Assembly (NCBI RefSeq): GCF_022095675.1
Contig: NZ_JAHYSG010000178.1
Location: 1 to 16,313 of the forward strand
Reading direction: 5' to 3'
Origin: Dactylosporangium sp. AC04546
Lineage (GTDB): Bacteria; Actinomycetota; Actinomycetes; Mycobacteriales; Micromonosporaceae
DNA: 16,313 nt
The notes under the pieces are model-generated. The model was not told the origin of the DNA. It ran no database searches and saw nothing but the letters and a program-made list of their open reading frames with translations. The stretch's first letter is position 1. Every line of letters starts with the position of its first letter. The position numbers and the translations under genes were made by a program. Shown here piece by piece: positions 1 to 7,011 of the stretch.

Positions 1-64
1 CGGAGACCTCTTCAGTTATCGATCACCGCCACGCCGCAACATCGACGCCCTTACGAAACACGGC
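1..64. other. Short stretch downstream of the kinase gene
   Basis: These 64 bases follow the kinase stop codon and reach the window edge. They are less GC-rich than the surroundings. I see no coding frame, hairpin with T tract or other recognisable element. Confidence 0.5.
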
Positions 65-703
65 CTAGTCCCGGGTCAGGATGAGGTCGGCCCGGTCGCG
101 GGTGCCGGCGATCACCGCCGCGTTGCGCTCGTCGCTGCGGAACACCCAGTCATGCGCGTGCTCCAGGTCCAGGCCGCGGGCCAGCTGGCGGCGCAGGAGC
201 GAGTCCTGGCGCACCTGATCGGGCGCGTCGAGGTACAACACCAGGTCGAGCAGACCGCGGACCTGCGTCCACGGGCCGGAGTCCAGCAGCAGGTAGTTGC
301 CCTCGACCACGATGACCCGCACCGACGGCGGCACCGGGATCACGCCCCCGATCGACTCGTGCAGCGTCCGGCTGTAGCTCGGCGCGTAGACGAGCTCGTC
401 GGCCGCGCGCAGGCGGCGCAGCAGGTGCACGAACCCGGCCGCGTCGAACGTCTCCGGCGCGCCCTTGCGGTCGGTCAGGCCGAGCCGGTCGAGCTCCACA
501 TTGGACAGGTGGAAGCCGTCCATCGGCACGGCCACGCTAGACAGTCCATCGTGGAGGTTCAGCGCGTCGGAGAGCGCGGTCGAGAGGGTCGACTTGCCAG
601 CCGCGGGCGGGCCGCAGATGCCGACGACGGTCCGGCCCTCCCGGGAGCGGGCGTAGGGCACGACGACGTCGAGCGCGGGCTGGAGGGTGTCGGGCGCCCT
701 CAT
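65..703 (-). CDS. P-loop nucleoside/nucleotide kinase family protein (YggC/FrcK-like)
   Basis: A 212-residue cytosolic P-loop kinase of the phosphoribulokinase/uridine kinase superfamily. The Walker A motif GPPAAGKS is at residues 31-38. Family signatures follow: MDGFHLSN (61-68), RKGAPETFD (79-87) and VEGNYLLL (133-140). This matches the group often labelled nucleoside/nucleotide kinase family protein, which includes YggC and FrcK-like proteins. The phosphoryl acceptor is not known and cannot be read from the sequence. The ATG at 703-701 is chosen because it overlaps the stop codon of the upstream SDR gene (ATGA) and sits a normal distance before the P-loop. The open frame continues further upstream, but only as the shadow of the SDR gene. 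It is the last gene of a three-gene operon, so its substrate may be a product or cofactor of the two oxidoreductases. The family call is firm; the function is open. Confidence 0.85.
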   Translation of the reverse strand: MRAPDTLQPALDVVVPYARSREGRTVVGICGPPAAGKSTLSTALSDALNLHDGLSSVAVPMDGFHLSNVELDRLGLTDRKGAPETFDAAGFVHLLRRLRAADELVYAPSYSRTLHESIGGVIPVPPSVRVIVVEGNYLLLDSGPWTQVRGLLDLVLYLDAPDQVRQDSLLRRQLARGLDLEHAHDWVFRSDERNAAVIAGTRDRADLILTRD

Positions 704-1491
704 GAGTCGAGCGAGGCGGCCAGGCCGCGCATGCCCGCCAGCCAGCGTTCGGTGTTGGTGGCGCGGTTCAGGTAGTACTTCGCGACCTCGGGGTGCGGCA
801 GGATGAGGAACCGCTCGGCGGCCAGCCCCTCGACCACGGCGTCGGCGATCTGCTCCGGGGTGAGCACCGCGCCGCCGGCCGCGGTCACCTTCGCCCCGAT
901 GTGCCCGGCGGCCAGCCCGTCGCGGAGCATCGGCGTGTCGACGCCCTGCGGGCACAGCGCGCTGACCTTGATGCCCCGGTCGCCGTAGGTGATCGCGAGC
1001 CACTCGGCGAACGCGACCGCCGCGTGCTTGGTGACCGCATAGGGCGCGTCGCCGACCGAGGTGAGCAGGCCGGCGGCCGAGCAGGTGTGCAGCAGGTAGC
1101 CGGTGCCGCGCTCCAGCATCGACGGCAGGACGGCCCGCGCGGAGTGGACGTGCGCCTGCACGTTGATCGCCCAGGCCCGCTCCCACACCTCGGCCGGCGC
1201 CTCCAGGCCGGCGCCGGTGGTGATGCCGGCGTTGGCGCAGAACAGGTCGATGCGGTCGTAGCGCTCCAGCGTCTCCTGGACCAGCTCGGCGATCTGGTCC
1301 TCGCTGGTGACGTCGCAGGTGACGCCGATGGCCTCGACCCCGAGCGCGGTGGCCCGCGCGGCCGCGGCGTCGCCGTCGAGGTCGGCCAGGACCAGAGCGG
1401 CGGCCCCCTCGGCGGCGAACCGGCGGGCCAGCCCGGCCCCGATGCCGCCGGCGGCGCCGGTGATCACGACGACCGCACCCTCGACGTTCAC
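700..1491 (-). CDS. SDR family NAD(P)-dependent oxidoreductase
   Basis: A 263-residue classical short-chain dehydrogenase/reductase with all the expected landmarks. The nucleotide-binding motif TGAAGGIG is at 11-18, acidic residues follow strand 2 (LADLD, 36-40), and NAG is at 87-89. The complete catalytic tetrad is N110, S138, Y151 and K155. An acidic residue after strand 2 usually favours NAD(H) over NADP(H), which is an inference here. The protein should be soluble. The GTG start at 1491-1489 overlaps the stop of the upstream LLM gene (GTGA), and its own stop overlaps the kinase start (ATGA), so the three genes are probably translationally coupled. The C-terminal segment with LPHPEVAKYYLNRA is typical of actinobacterial SDRs of unassigned substrate. 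It presumably oxidises or reduces an alcohol/ketone linked to the LLM oxidoreductase step. The substrate cannot be determined. Confidence 0.9.
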   Translation of the reverse strand: MNVEGAVVVITGAAGGIGAGLARRFAAEGAAALVLADLDGDAAAARATALGVEAIGVTCDVTSEDQIAELVQETLERYDRIDLFCANAGITTGAGLEAPAEVWERAWAINVQAHVHSARAVLPSMLERGTGYLLHTCSAAGLLTSVGDAPYAVTKHAAVAFAEWLAITYGDRGIKVSALCPQGVDTPMLRDGLAAGHIGAKVTAAGGAVLTPEQIADAVVEGLAAERFLILPHPEVAKYYLNRATNTERWLAGMRGLAASLDS

Positions 1492-2474
1492 GACCGGTCT
1501 CCCAGCGCGCGCAGCGTGTCGAGCAGCGCGGGGGCGCCGCCCGCGGTCAGCTCGCGGGTCGGCAGCAGTGCGATCACCGGCGTGGTGACCCCCGCCGCGG
1601 CGTAGCGGCGCACGTGCTCGCGGCACGCTTCGGGTGCGCCGTGCACGATCAGGTCGTCTACGACCTCGTCGGGGATGGCCCGCACCGCGCCCTTGCGGTC
1701 GCCGGCCGCCCACGCGTCCCACATCGGCTTGAGCACCTCGCCGCGCCCCAGCCAGCGGTGGAAGGCGGCGTAGGCGGGCACGGTGAGGTACGCGGCGATG
1801 AGCCGGCGGCCGGTCTCGCGCGCCTCCGCCGGGTCGGCGGTCGGGCACACGAAGATCCGGGCCGCGACCTCGAAGCCCTCGGCCGCGCCGGTGAGCTCGG
1901 CACGGGCGGTGGCGACGTCGCCCACCGACAGCCAGTTGAGGATGGCCCCGTCGGCCTCGGCCGCGGCGAGCCGCAGCATCCGGCCCCGCAGACCGGCCAG
2001 GAGCAGCCTGGGTGGCACCGCCGGCGGCCGCTCCAGCCGGAACCGCCGGACGGTGAACGTGTCGAAGTCCCCGTCGACCACCTCGCCCGCGAGGGCCTTG
2101 CGCAGGAAGCGCAGCACGTCGCGGCTGCGCTCGAAGGGCCGGTCGAACGGCACCGCGTTCCAGTCGCCGACGACGACCGGCGACGACGCGCCGATGCCGA
2201 ACGCGAACCGCCCCGGCGCGGCCTCCGCGATCGTGGCGGCCTGCATGGCGAGCAAACCCGGCCCCCGGGTGAAGACGGGGACGATCGCCGAGCCGAGGCG
2301 TAACGTCGGAGACCAGACAGAAGCCAGCGCCAGAGGCGTGAAGGCGTCGGTCCCGGATACCTCGGAGGTCCACACGTCGGTGTAGCCCATCGTGGGAAGC
2401 TGGGAGAGCAACGCTGCGTGATCGGGCAGCGGCACGCCAGCAAGCGGCACCGTCAGCCCCCATTGGCCGGTCAT
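1488..2474 (-). CDS. LLM class F420-dependent oxidoreductase (Rv3093c-like)
   Basis: A 328-residue luciferase-like (LLM) TIM-barrel oxidoreductase, a fold that uses coenzyme F420 or FMN. Family patterns include GYTDVWTSEVSGTDAFTPLALAS-type sequence at about 30-52, RFAFGIGASSP (89-99) and ADGAILNWLS around the middle. These resemble the Rv3093c-type subgroup (TIGR03841 in my recollection). The F420 assignment comes from the family, not from a direct cofactor motif. I place the start at ATG 2474-2472, since an upstream in-frame ATG at 2510 would add twelve unconserved residues. No good Shine-Dalgarno precedes this ATG. Instead, a GATGAT hexamer ends 6 nt before it, with TTGCCA 18 bp further upstream, which suggests a leaderless message. 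It is the first gene of the LLM-SDR-kinase operon. Its natural substrate is unknown. Confidence 0.88.
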   Translation of the reverse strand: MTGQWGLTVPLAGVPLPDHAALLSQLPTMGYTDVWTSEVSGTDAFTPLALASVWSPTLRLGSAIVPVFTRGPGLLAMQAATIAEAAPGRFAFGIGASSPVVVGDWNAVPFDRPFERSRDVLRFLRKALAGEVVDGDFDTFTVRRFRLERPPAVPPRLLLAGLRGRMLRLAAAEADGAILNWLSVGDVATARAELTGAAEGFEVAARIFVCPTADPAEARETGRRLIAAYLTVPAYAAFHRWLGRGEVLKPMWDAWAAGDRKGAVRAIPDEVVDDLIVHGAPEACREHVRRYAAAGVTTPVIALLPTRELTAGGAPALLDTLRALGDRS

Positions 2475-2510
2475 CCACCGATCATCCCCAGGGAGTCCAC
2501 CGTGTGGCAA
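2472..2510 (-). promoter_or_regulatory. Putative leaderless promoter of the LLM-SDR-kinase operon
   Basis: On the minus strand TTGCCA (2510-2505) matches the TTGACA -35 consensus at five of six positions. After an 18-bp spacer comes GATGAT (2486-2481), and six nucleotides later the ATG at 2474. Transcription would start at or next to the start codon. The start lacks a clear ribosome binding site, which fits. This is inferred from spacing and consensus only. Confidence 0.5.
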
Positions 2511-2531
2511 GCAGAACGGAACAGCCTCCCT

Positions 2532-2560
2532 TTGCGCCCGGGATGAGAGCGACGTAGCCT
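2532..2560 (+). promoter_or_regulatory. Weak candidate promoter for the 68-residue protein gene
   Basis: TTGCGC (2532-2537) and TAGCCT (2555-2560) are separated by 17 bp and face the small gene at 2595. Transcription would begin near 2567, leaving a leader of about 28 nt that carries the AAGGAG ribosome binding site. Both hexamers are weak matches. This lies in the 120-bp divergent gap shared with the LLM operon. Confidence 0.3.
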
Positions 2561-2594
2561 GGCGCGGGTTTCCACCGAGAGAAGGAGCACCATC

Positions 2595-2801
2595 ATGCTT
2601 GGTCTGGAAAAGAAGCTCATGAAGGAGTGGGAAGGCAAGAGCGCGCAGGAGCTCGCCGACGCCCCCGTCACCGCGATCGCCGGCGTCTCCGAGGGCGACG
2701 CCGAGAAGCTCGCCGCCGCGTTCGGCATCAAGACCGTGCGCGACCTGGGCACCAACAAGTACTTCCGCTGGGCGCAGGGCATCGTCACGCTGGCCGACTG
2801 A
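2595..2801 (+). CDS. Small protein with helix-hairpin-helix-like segment, function unknown
   Basis: A 68-residue protein with a strong ribosome binding site: AAGGAG at 2582-2587, seven nucleotides before the ATG. It starts with an amphipathic helix (about 1-20, Lys/Glu rich). The segment AIAGVSEGDAEKLAAAFGIK (27-46), followed by TVRDLGTNKYFRWAQGI, has the spacing of a helix-hairpin-helix-like unit, in which a G-V-S turn is followed by a 'LAAAFGI.TV.DL' helix. Such units can bind nucleic acid or other proteins, but nothing here shows which. There is no signal peptide or membrane segment. The gene is monocistronic: it has its own upstream region and an intrinsic terminator directly after it. 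Similar short proteins occur in actinomycete genomes as hypothetical proteins (my recollection). That it is a real gene is well supported; its function is not recognised. Confidence 0.8.
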   Translation: MLGLEKKLMKEWEGKSAQELADAPVTAIAGVSEGDAEKLAAAFGIKTVRDLGTNKYFRWAQGIVTLAD

Positions 2802-2816
2802 TCACCCCGCGTTACG

Positions 2817-2857
2817 GACGGTCGCTCCCGCGCCAAAGGGGGCGGCCGTTGTTCTTT
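2817..2857 (+). terminator. Intrinsic (rho-independent) terminator
   Basis: A 12-bp stem forms between ACGGTCGCTCCC (2818-2829) and GGGGGCGGCCGT (2838-2849), with two G-U pairs and an 8-nt loop. The T-rich tract TTGTTCTTT runs from 2849 to 2857. It lies 16 nt after the stop of the small gene and ends it before the glucosidase gene. Confidence 0.8.
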
Positions 2858-2889
2858 GCCACTGGCGCCGTCACGCTACGGTTTCCCGC
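2856..2889 (+). promoter_or_regulatory. Putative leaderless promoter of the GH1 gene
   Basis: TACGGT (2877-2882) is a good actinobacterial -10 (TANNNT) and ends seven nucleotides before the ATG at 2890. No Shine-Dalgarno is present. TTGCCA (2856-2861) could be a -35, but the 15-bp spacing is short and it overlaps the T tract of the preceding terminator. The same TACGGT hexamer sits at the same distance from the histidine kinase start. Confidence 0.45.
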
Positions 2890-4317
2890 ATGCGACGGCG
2901 TCATCTGTTCACCCTGGCCGCCGCCGGTGCCGTCAGCGCCGGCTGCGGGTCTGACGACGCCCCGCCCAAGGCCCAGGCGAGCCCCTCCGAGGCCAGGACG
3001 CCCCCGGCGAACCCGCCCGCGCGGGCGTTCCCGAAGGGGTTCGGGTGGGGCGCCGCGACGTCGGCGTACCAGATCGAGGGTGCGGTCAAGGAGGACGGCC
3101 GCGGGCCGTCGGTGTGGGACGTCTTCAGCCACCAGAAGGGCCGCACAAAAGGCGGCGACACCGGTGACGTGGCGGCCGACCACTACCACCGCTTCTACGA
3201 GGACCTCGACATCATGAAGGACCTCGGCCTGAAGACCTACCGGTTCTCGATCTCCTGGTCGCGGGTGCTGCCCACCGGGCGCGGCACCGTCAACGCCAAG
3301 GGCCTCGACTTCTACCACAAGCTCGTCGACGGGCTGCTCGCCCGCGGGATCGCGCCGGTCGCCACGCTGTTCCACTGGGACACCCCGCAGGCGCTGCAGG
3401 AGCAGGGCGGCTGGGAGAACCGCGACTGCGCGAAGTGGTTCGCCGAGTACGCATCGACGGTGTTCTACTCGTTCGGCGACAAGGTCCCGACCTGGCTCAC
3501 GCTCAACGAACCGAAGACCGTGGTCGACGCCGGCTACACGTCGGGCATCCACGCGCCGGGCAAGCGCGACCGGCGCATCGGCAACGTCGCCGGGCACCAC
3601 CTGCTGCTCGGGCACGGGTTGGCCGTGCAGGCCTACCGGGCGACCGGCGCCAAGGGGCGGATCGGCCCGGCGCTCAACCTGTCCCCGGCTTACCCGGCCG
3701 ACGACTCGGCGGCGGCCCGCAAGCACGCCACCGCGCTCGACGCCGAGGAGAACCGCCGCTGGCTCGACCCGGTGCTCAAGGGCAGCTACCCGCAGGACTG
3801 GCTGGCCACCCAGGCCGCCGACGCGCCGGTGCGGGGCGCGATCCAGGACGGTGACCTGGCGGTCATCGGCAGCCGCAGCGACGTGCTGGCCGTGCAGTAC
3901 TACAACCCGGCCTACGTCACCGCGAAGGGCGCCCGGGTCAAGAAGCACAAGACCTCCCAGGCGTCGTGGCAGGAGATCTACCCCGAGGGCCTGTACGACC
4001 TGCTGACCCGCATCAAGCGCGACTACGGCGACATCCCGCTGACCATCACCGAGAACGGGATGCCGACCACGAACGCGCTCCAGGACCAGGACCGCATCAC
4101 GTTCCTGCGCGACCACCTGACCGCGGCCCACCGCGCGATCCAGGAGGGCGTCAAGCTGGAGAGCTACCACGTGTGGTCGCTGCTGGACAACTTCGAGTGG
4201 GCCGAGGGGTTCTCGCAGCGCTGGGGCATCGTCCACGTCGACTACGAGACGCAGACACGCTCGCGCAAGGCGAGCTACGGCTGGTACAAATCCGTCATCA
4301 CGAACAACGGGCTCTAG
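2890..4317 (+). CDS. GH1 family beta-glucosidase, probably exported (Tat/lipoprotein-like)
   Basis: A 475-residue glycoside hydrolase of family 1, a retaining beta-glycosidase fold. The acid/base glutamate is E207 in TLNEP (205-208) and the nucleophile is E388 in TENG (387-390). Other GH1 hallmarks are GFGWGAATSAYQIEGA (50-65), SISWSRVLPTG (120-130), FHWDTPQAL (161-169) and SLLDNFEWAEGF (430-441). The catalytic domain fills about residues 45-472 and is full length. Ahead of it is MRRRHLF, a short hydrophobic run and SAGC (cysteine 19), then a Pro/Ala/Ser-rich linker. This resembles a twin-arginine signal with a lipobox, although the -3 position is Ser rather than Leu. The enzyme probably releases glucose from cello-oligosaccharides or plant glucosides at the cell surface, but sugar specificity cannot be read here. 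No transporter or sugar regulator is adjacent. Confidence 0.93.
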   Translation: MRRRHLFTLAAAGAVSAGCGSDDAPPKAQASPSEARTPPANPPARAFPKGFGWGAATSAYQIEGAVKEDGRGPSVWDVFSHQKGRTKGGDTGDVAADHYHRFYEDLDIMKDLGLKTYRFSISWSRVLPTGRGTVNAKGLDFYHKLVDGLLARGIAPVATLFHWDTPQALQEQGGWENRDCAKWFAEYASTVFYSFGDKVPTWLTLNEPKTVVDAGYTSGIHAPGKRDRRIGNVAGHHLLLGHGLAVQAYRATGAKGRIGPALNLSPAYPADDSAAARKHATALDAEENRRWLDPVLKGSYPQDWLATQAADAPVRGAIQDGDLAVIGSRSDVLAVQYYNPAYVTAKGARVKKHKTSQASWQEIYPEGLYDLLTRIKRDYGDIPLTITENGMPTTNALQDQDRITFLRDHLTAAHRAIQEGVKLESYHVWSLLDNFEWAEGFSQRWGIVHVDYETQTRSRKASYGWYKSVITNNGL

Positions 4318-4324
4318 CCCCGTC

Positions 4325-4990
4325 CTAACCGAGCCAGCCGGGCCGGACCAGGCCGGCCTCGTAGGCGAAGACCACCAGCTGCGCGCGGTCGCGGGCGCCG
4401 AGCTTGATCATCGCGCGGCTCACGTGGGTCTTCGCGGTGGCCGGGCTGACGAACAGCTTGGCCGCGATGTCCTCGTTGGACAGTCCGGCCCCGACCAGGG
4501 CCATCACCTCACGCTCGCGGTCGGTGAGCGCGTCGAGCGTCATCGGGGTGAGCGGCGCCCGCGAGCGGCTGGCGAACTCCTCGATAAGCCGGCGGGTCAC
4601 GCCCGGCGACAGCAGCGCGTCGCCGCCGGCCACGGCCCGCACGCCGCGCAGCAGATCGACCGGCTCGGTGTCCTTGACCAGGAAGCCGCTGGCCCCGACG
4701 CGCAACGCCTCGAAGACGTACTCGTCGAGGTCGAACGTGGTCAGGATGACGATCCGCACGTCGGCCAGGCGGGCGTCGGCGGCGATCTGCCGGGTGGCCT
4801 CCAGCCCGTCGAGCACCGGCATCCGGATGTCCATGAGCACCACGTCGGGCCGGGTCTGCACGGCCAGCCGCACGGCCTCGGCGCCGTCGGCCGCCTCGCC
4901 GACCACCTCGATGTCGGACTGGGCGTCGAGCAGGGCGCGGAACCCCGCCCGGACCAGCGCCTGGTCGTCGGCCAGCAGGACCTTGATCAT
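4325..4990 (-). CDS. NarL/FixJ-family two-component response regulator
   Basis: A 221-residue response regulator with an N-terminal receiver domain (about 1-120) and a C-terminal LuxR-type helix-turn-helix (about 153-215). The receiver has D8 and D9, the phosphoacceptor D54 (LMDIRMP), T84 and K106. The DNA-binding domain contains LTDREREVMALVGAGLSNEDIA, then FVSPATAKTHVSRAMIKLGA. It should dimerise and bind an inverted repeat when phosphorylated by the histidine kinase encoded just upstream. The start ATG at 4990-4988 overlaps the kinase stop (ATGA). Its 3' end faces the GH1 gene with only seven bases between the stops. The likely target is the 22-bp inverted repeat at 6316-6337 (inference). 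The signal sensed and the wider regulon are unknown. Confidence 0.93.
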   Translation of the reverse strand: MIKVLLADDQALVRAGFRALLDAQSDIEVVGEAADGAEAVRLAVQTRPDVVLMDIRMPVLDGLEATRQIAADARLADVRIVILTTFDLDEYVFEALRVGASGFLVKDTEPVDLLRGVRAVAGGDALLSPGVTRRLIEEFASRSRAPLTPMTLDALTDREREVMALVGAGLSNEDIAAKLFVSPATAKTHVSRAMIKLGARDRAQLVVFAYEAGLVRPGWLG

Positions 4991-6261
4991 GTGGGCTGCT
5001 CCTCGCGCAGGGGGATGCGGGCGTGGACCTCGAAGCCGCCGCCGTCGCGCGGGCCCGCCTCGACGGTGCCGCCGAAGGTCGCCGCCCGGTGGCGCATACC
5101 GGCGATGCCGTTGCCCTCCTTGGCGGCCGCGCCGCCCGTGCCGGTGTCGGTGACCAGGATGCTGACCTCGCCGGGCGCGTAGCCCACGACGACGGTCGCC
5201 GAGGCGTCCGGCCCGGCGTGGCGGCGGACGTTGGTCAGCGCCTCCTGGACGATCCGGTACGCCGCGCGGTCGACCTGCGGCGGCAGCGCCGCCACGGTGC
5301 CGACCGTCTCGACGGCCACCGGCAGGCCGGCCCCGCGCGCCTCGGCCGCGAGCCGCTCCAGGTCGGCCAGGCCCGGGGCCGGCGTGCGCGGCGCCGCCTC
5401 GCCCGGGTTGAGCCCGGCCAGCACCGCCCGGGTCTCCCGCAGTGCCTCGGCGCTCGCGTGCTTGATCGCGGCGAGCGCGGTGCGCGCCTGCTCCGGGTTG
5501 TCGTCCATGAGGTGCAGGCCGACGCCGGCCTGCACGTTGATGAGCGAGAGGTGGTGGCCGATGACGTCGTGCAGCTCGCGGGCGATGAGCAGCCGCTCGT
5601 CGCTGGCCTGGCGGGCCTTCTGCTCCTTGCGGGCGCGCTCCTCCTCGGCCCGCGCGAGGGCCTCCTGCTCTTCGCGTTCGCGGGCCATCTGGCTGTACCG
5701 CATCCCGCGCACCCGAGCCGCCTCGCCGAACGACAGGATCATGAGGGCGCAGATGCCGACGACGACCAGGCGCGCGGTCGACTCGACCTCGTGAACGCGC
5801 ACGACGAACACGGTGTAGGCGGCGGCGACCGCGAGCAGCGTGAGCGCCCGGTGGCCGGCGGCCAGCGCGGTGAACACGGCGACGATCGCGGCGATGAAGC
5901 CGGGGCCGTCTGGGTATCCGAGGCTGAAGTACGCGACGGTCGCCGACAGCGCACCGGCCAGCGCGAACAGCGGCAGCTTCAGCCGGAAGACCAGCGCGGC
6001 GGCGCCGGCGACGAGCAGCAGGTAGCCGGTCTTGTCCAGCACGTGCTCGGTGCTGCCGTAGGCGGCGGCCCGGGTGCCGAAGACCTGCACGAGCGCGATC
6101 ATCACCGCGATCGCGACCGGGCTCGGGCCGCGCCAGTGCCGCTTCTCCAGCCGGTCGAGCCGCTGCTGGAGCCGGGCCTGACGGTGGGCGATCCGCCGGG
6201 CGTGACGGGCCGCGCGCAGGTCCTCGCGCAGATGCTCGCGCCAGGGCCGGTGTCTCGTCAC
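4987..6261 (-). CDS. Sensor histidine kinase (HisKA_3 / NarL-type)
   Basis: A 424-residue membrane sensor kinase. The charged N-terminal stretch (1-45) is followed by about five hydrophobic segments between 46 and 178. A charged coiled-coil (about 185-222, rich in Glu/Arg/Ala) leads into the HisKA_3 dimerisation domain, with phosphoacceptor H231 in RELHDVIGHHLSLI. The ATPase domain has QEALTNVRRHA (N344), DTGTGG (372-377) and GNGIAGMR (383-390). No separate extracellular sensor domain is visible, so the stimulus is probably sensed in or near the membrane. I chose the GTG at 6261-6259 because the open frame upstream runs through intergenic sequence. A TACGGT hexamer lies 6 nt before this GTG and no ribosome binding site is present, which suggests a leaderless transcript. 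It is paired with the overlapping response regulator gene. Confidence 0.92.
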   Translation of the reverse strand: MTRHRPWREHLREDLRAARHARRIAHRQARLQQRLDRLEKRHWRGPSPVAIAVMIALVQVFGTRAAAYGSTEHVLDKTGYLLLVAGAAALVFRLKLPLFALAGALSATVAYFSLGYPDGPGFIAAIVAVFTALAAGHRALTLLAVAAAYTVFVVRVHEVESTARLVVVGICALMILSFGEAARVRGMRYSQMAREREEQEALARAEEERARKEQKARQASDERLLIARELHDVIGHHLSLINVQAGVGLHLMDDNPEQARTALAAIKHASAEALRETRAVLAGLNPGEAAPRTPAPGLADLERLAAEARGAGLPVAVETVGTVAALPPQVDRAAYRIVQEALTNVRRHAGPDASATVVVGYAPGEVSILVTDTGTGGAAAKEGNGIAGMRHRAATFGGTVEAGPRDGGGFEVHARIPLREEQPT

Positions 6262-6273
6262 AGGTCGACCGTA
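6259..6273 (-). promoter_or_regulatory. Putative leaderless -10 element of the two-component operon
   Basis: TACGGT (6273-6268, minus strand) ends six nucleotides before the GTG start codon. This is the same hexamer at nearly the same distance as in front of the GH1 gene. The best -35 at 17 bp is a poor match (ATGTCG). An activator bound upstream could compensate for that. Confidence 0.45.
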
Positions 6274-6315
6274 GTGGAGGGTGCCGTTGGCGACATCGCC
6301 TTCCTGGTTCGCGGC

Positions 6316-6337
6316 GCGTACTCCAGCGGGAGTACGC
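6316..6337. promoter_or_regulatory. Perfect 9-bp inverted repeat, candidate response-regulator operator
   Basis: GCGTACTCC and GGAGTACGC form perfect 9-bp arms around a 4-bp spacer in the 184-bp gap between the divergent kinase and DUF1707 genes. The centre is about 65 bp upstream of the kinase start, a typical position for an activator. LuxR-type regulators bind repeats of this size, so autoregulation is a reasonable inference. No T tract follows, so it is not a terminator. Confidence 0.6.
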
Positions 6338-6445
6338 GGGGCGCCGGGCTGCGCCGGGCGAGGTACCGCACGAGACGACGCCGGTGCGACGCGCGGAGCG
6401 CCGCCGATCGGCACGCTGGAGTCCATCACGAGGAAGGGGGCCGAG

Positions 6446-6943
6446 ATGACCGACGAGCGGGTGCGAGCTTCGGACGCGGAACGCGAACAGTACGCCAACA
6501 TGGTGCGGGCCGGCATGACCGAGGGCCGGCTGACGCTCGAAGAGGGCGAGGAGCGGCTCGGGCAGGTCTACGCGGCGAAGTACCGCGACGAACTGCCGCC
6601 GCTCACCGCCGACCTGCCCGAGGGCGGGCGGCGCGGACTGCGCGAGACGCCCGAGGCCAAGCAGGAGTTCCTCCAGGACGGCCGCCGGCACCTGCGGCGG
6701 CACGCCGGGTTCGTGTTCACGCTGGCGGTGTTGCTGACCGGGTTGTGGTGGCTCTCGGGCGCCCACTTCTTCTGGCCGGCGATCCCGCTGTTCTTCCTGG
6801 TCCTCAGCGTCTTCAAGCACGCACGCTGGCGGCGCTGGATGGCCGCGAACGGGGGCGTGCCGCCGTGGCACGGGCACCGGCACGGGCGGTGGGACCGGGG
6901 CCCGTGGGCCGCCGCGTCCGACCGTCACGGCTGGAGCCGCTGA
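6446..6943 (+). CDS. DUF1707 and 2TM domain membrane protein
   Basis: A 165-residue protein. The N-terminal DUF1707 (SHOCT-like) domain covers about 5-58, starting VRASDAERE, with RLTLEEGEERL in the middle and ending LTADLP. Two adjacent transmembrane helices (about 88-104 and 106-123, joined by a short loop) form a 2TM domain. The C-terminal tail is rich in His, Arg and Trp (HGHRHGRWDRGPW, 142-154). The ATG at 6446 is preceded by the purine-rich ribosome binding site AGGAAGGGGG (6431-6440). Proteins with this architecture are common in actinomycetes, often next to two-component systems, and have no assigned activity. The gene is divergent from the histidine kinase and shares the regulatory region with the inverted repeat, so it may belong to the same regulon. 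Confidence 0.88.
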   Translation: MTDERVRASDAEREQYANMVRAGMTEGRLTLEEGEERLGQVYAAKYRDELPPLTADLPEGGRRGLRETPEAKQEFLQDGRRHLRRHAGFVFTLAVLLTGLWWLSGAHFFWPAIPLFFLVLSVFKHARWRRWMAANGGVPPWHGHRHGRWDRGPWAAASDRHGWSR

Positions 6944-6958
6944 CCCGTCACACCACCT

Positions 6959-6988
6959 GGGGGCCGCCGCGTGGGGGCGGCGGCCCCC
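6959..6988 (+). terminator. GC-rich hairpin after the DUF1707 gene (probable terminator)
   Basis: GGGGGCCGCCGC (6959-6970) and GCGGCGGCCCCC (6977-6988) form a perfect 12-bp stem with a 6-nt loop, starting 15 nt after the stop codon. There is no T tract, as is common for actinomycete hairpin terminators. It lies 23 nt before the next start codon and would also be in the leader of any readthrough transcript. Confidence 0.6.
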
Positions 6989-7011
6989 CGACCGAGAGGG
7001 GCGCTGTGATC

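Noticed and set aside
2475..2510. Upstream ATG at 2510 as the start of the LLM oxidoreductase
   Set aside because: It would add twelve residues with no family similarity and would place the start within the candidate -35 element.
4318..4360. Bidirectional terminator between the GH1 and response regulator genes
   Set aside because: A GGCCGG/CCGGCC pairing exists inside the regulator's 3' end, but it is weak, has no T tract and is common in such DNA.
4325..6928. Very long open frames antisense or out of frame to the two-component and other genes (up to about 880 codons)
   Set aside because: They are rich in Arg, Gly and Ala, have no recognisable motif, and cover genes with clear domain evidence. 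Long shadow frames are expected at this GC content.
7006..7011. GTG at 7006 as the start of the tetrad-less SDR
   Set aside because: It is in frame and fits the ribosome binding site, so it remains possible. ATG 7012 was preferred by codon, and the difference is two residues.
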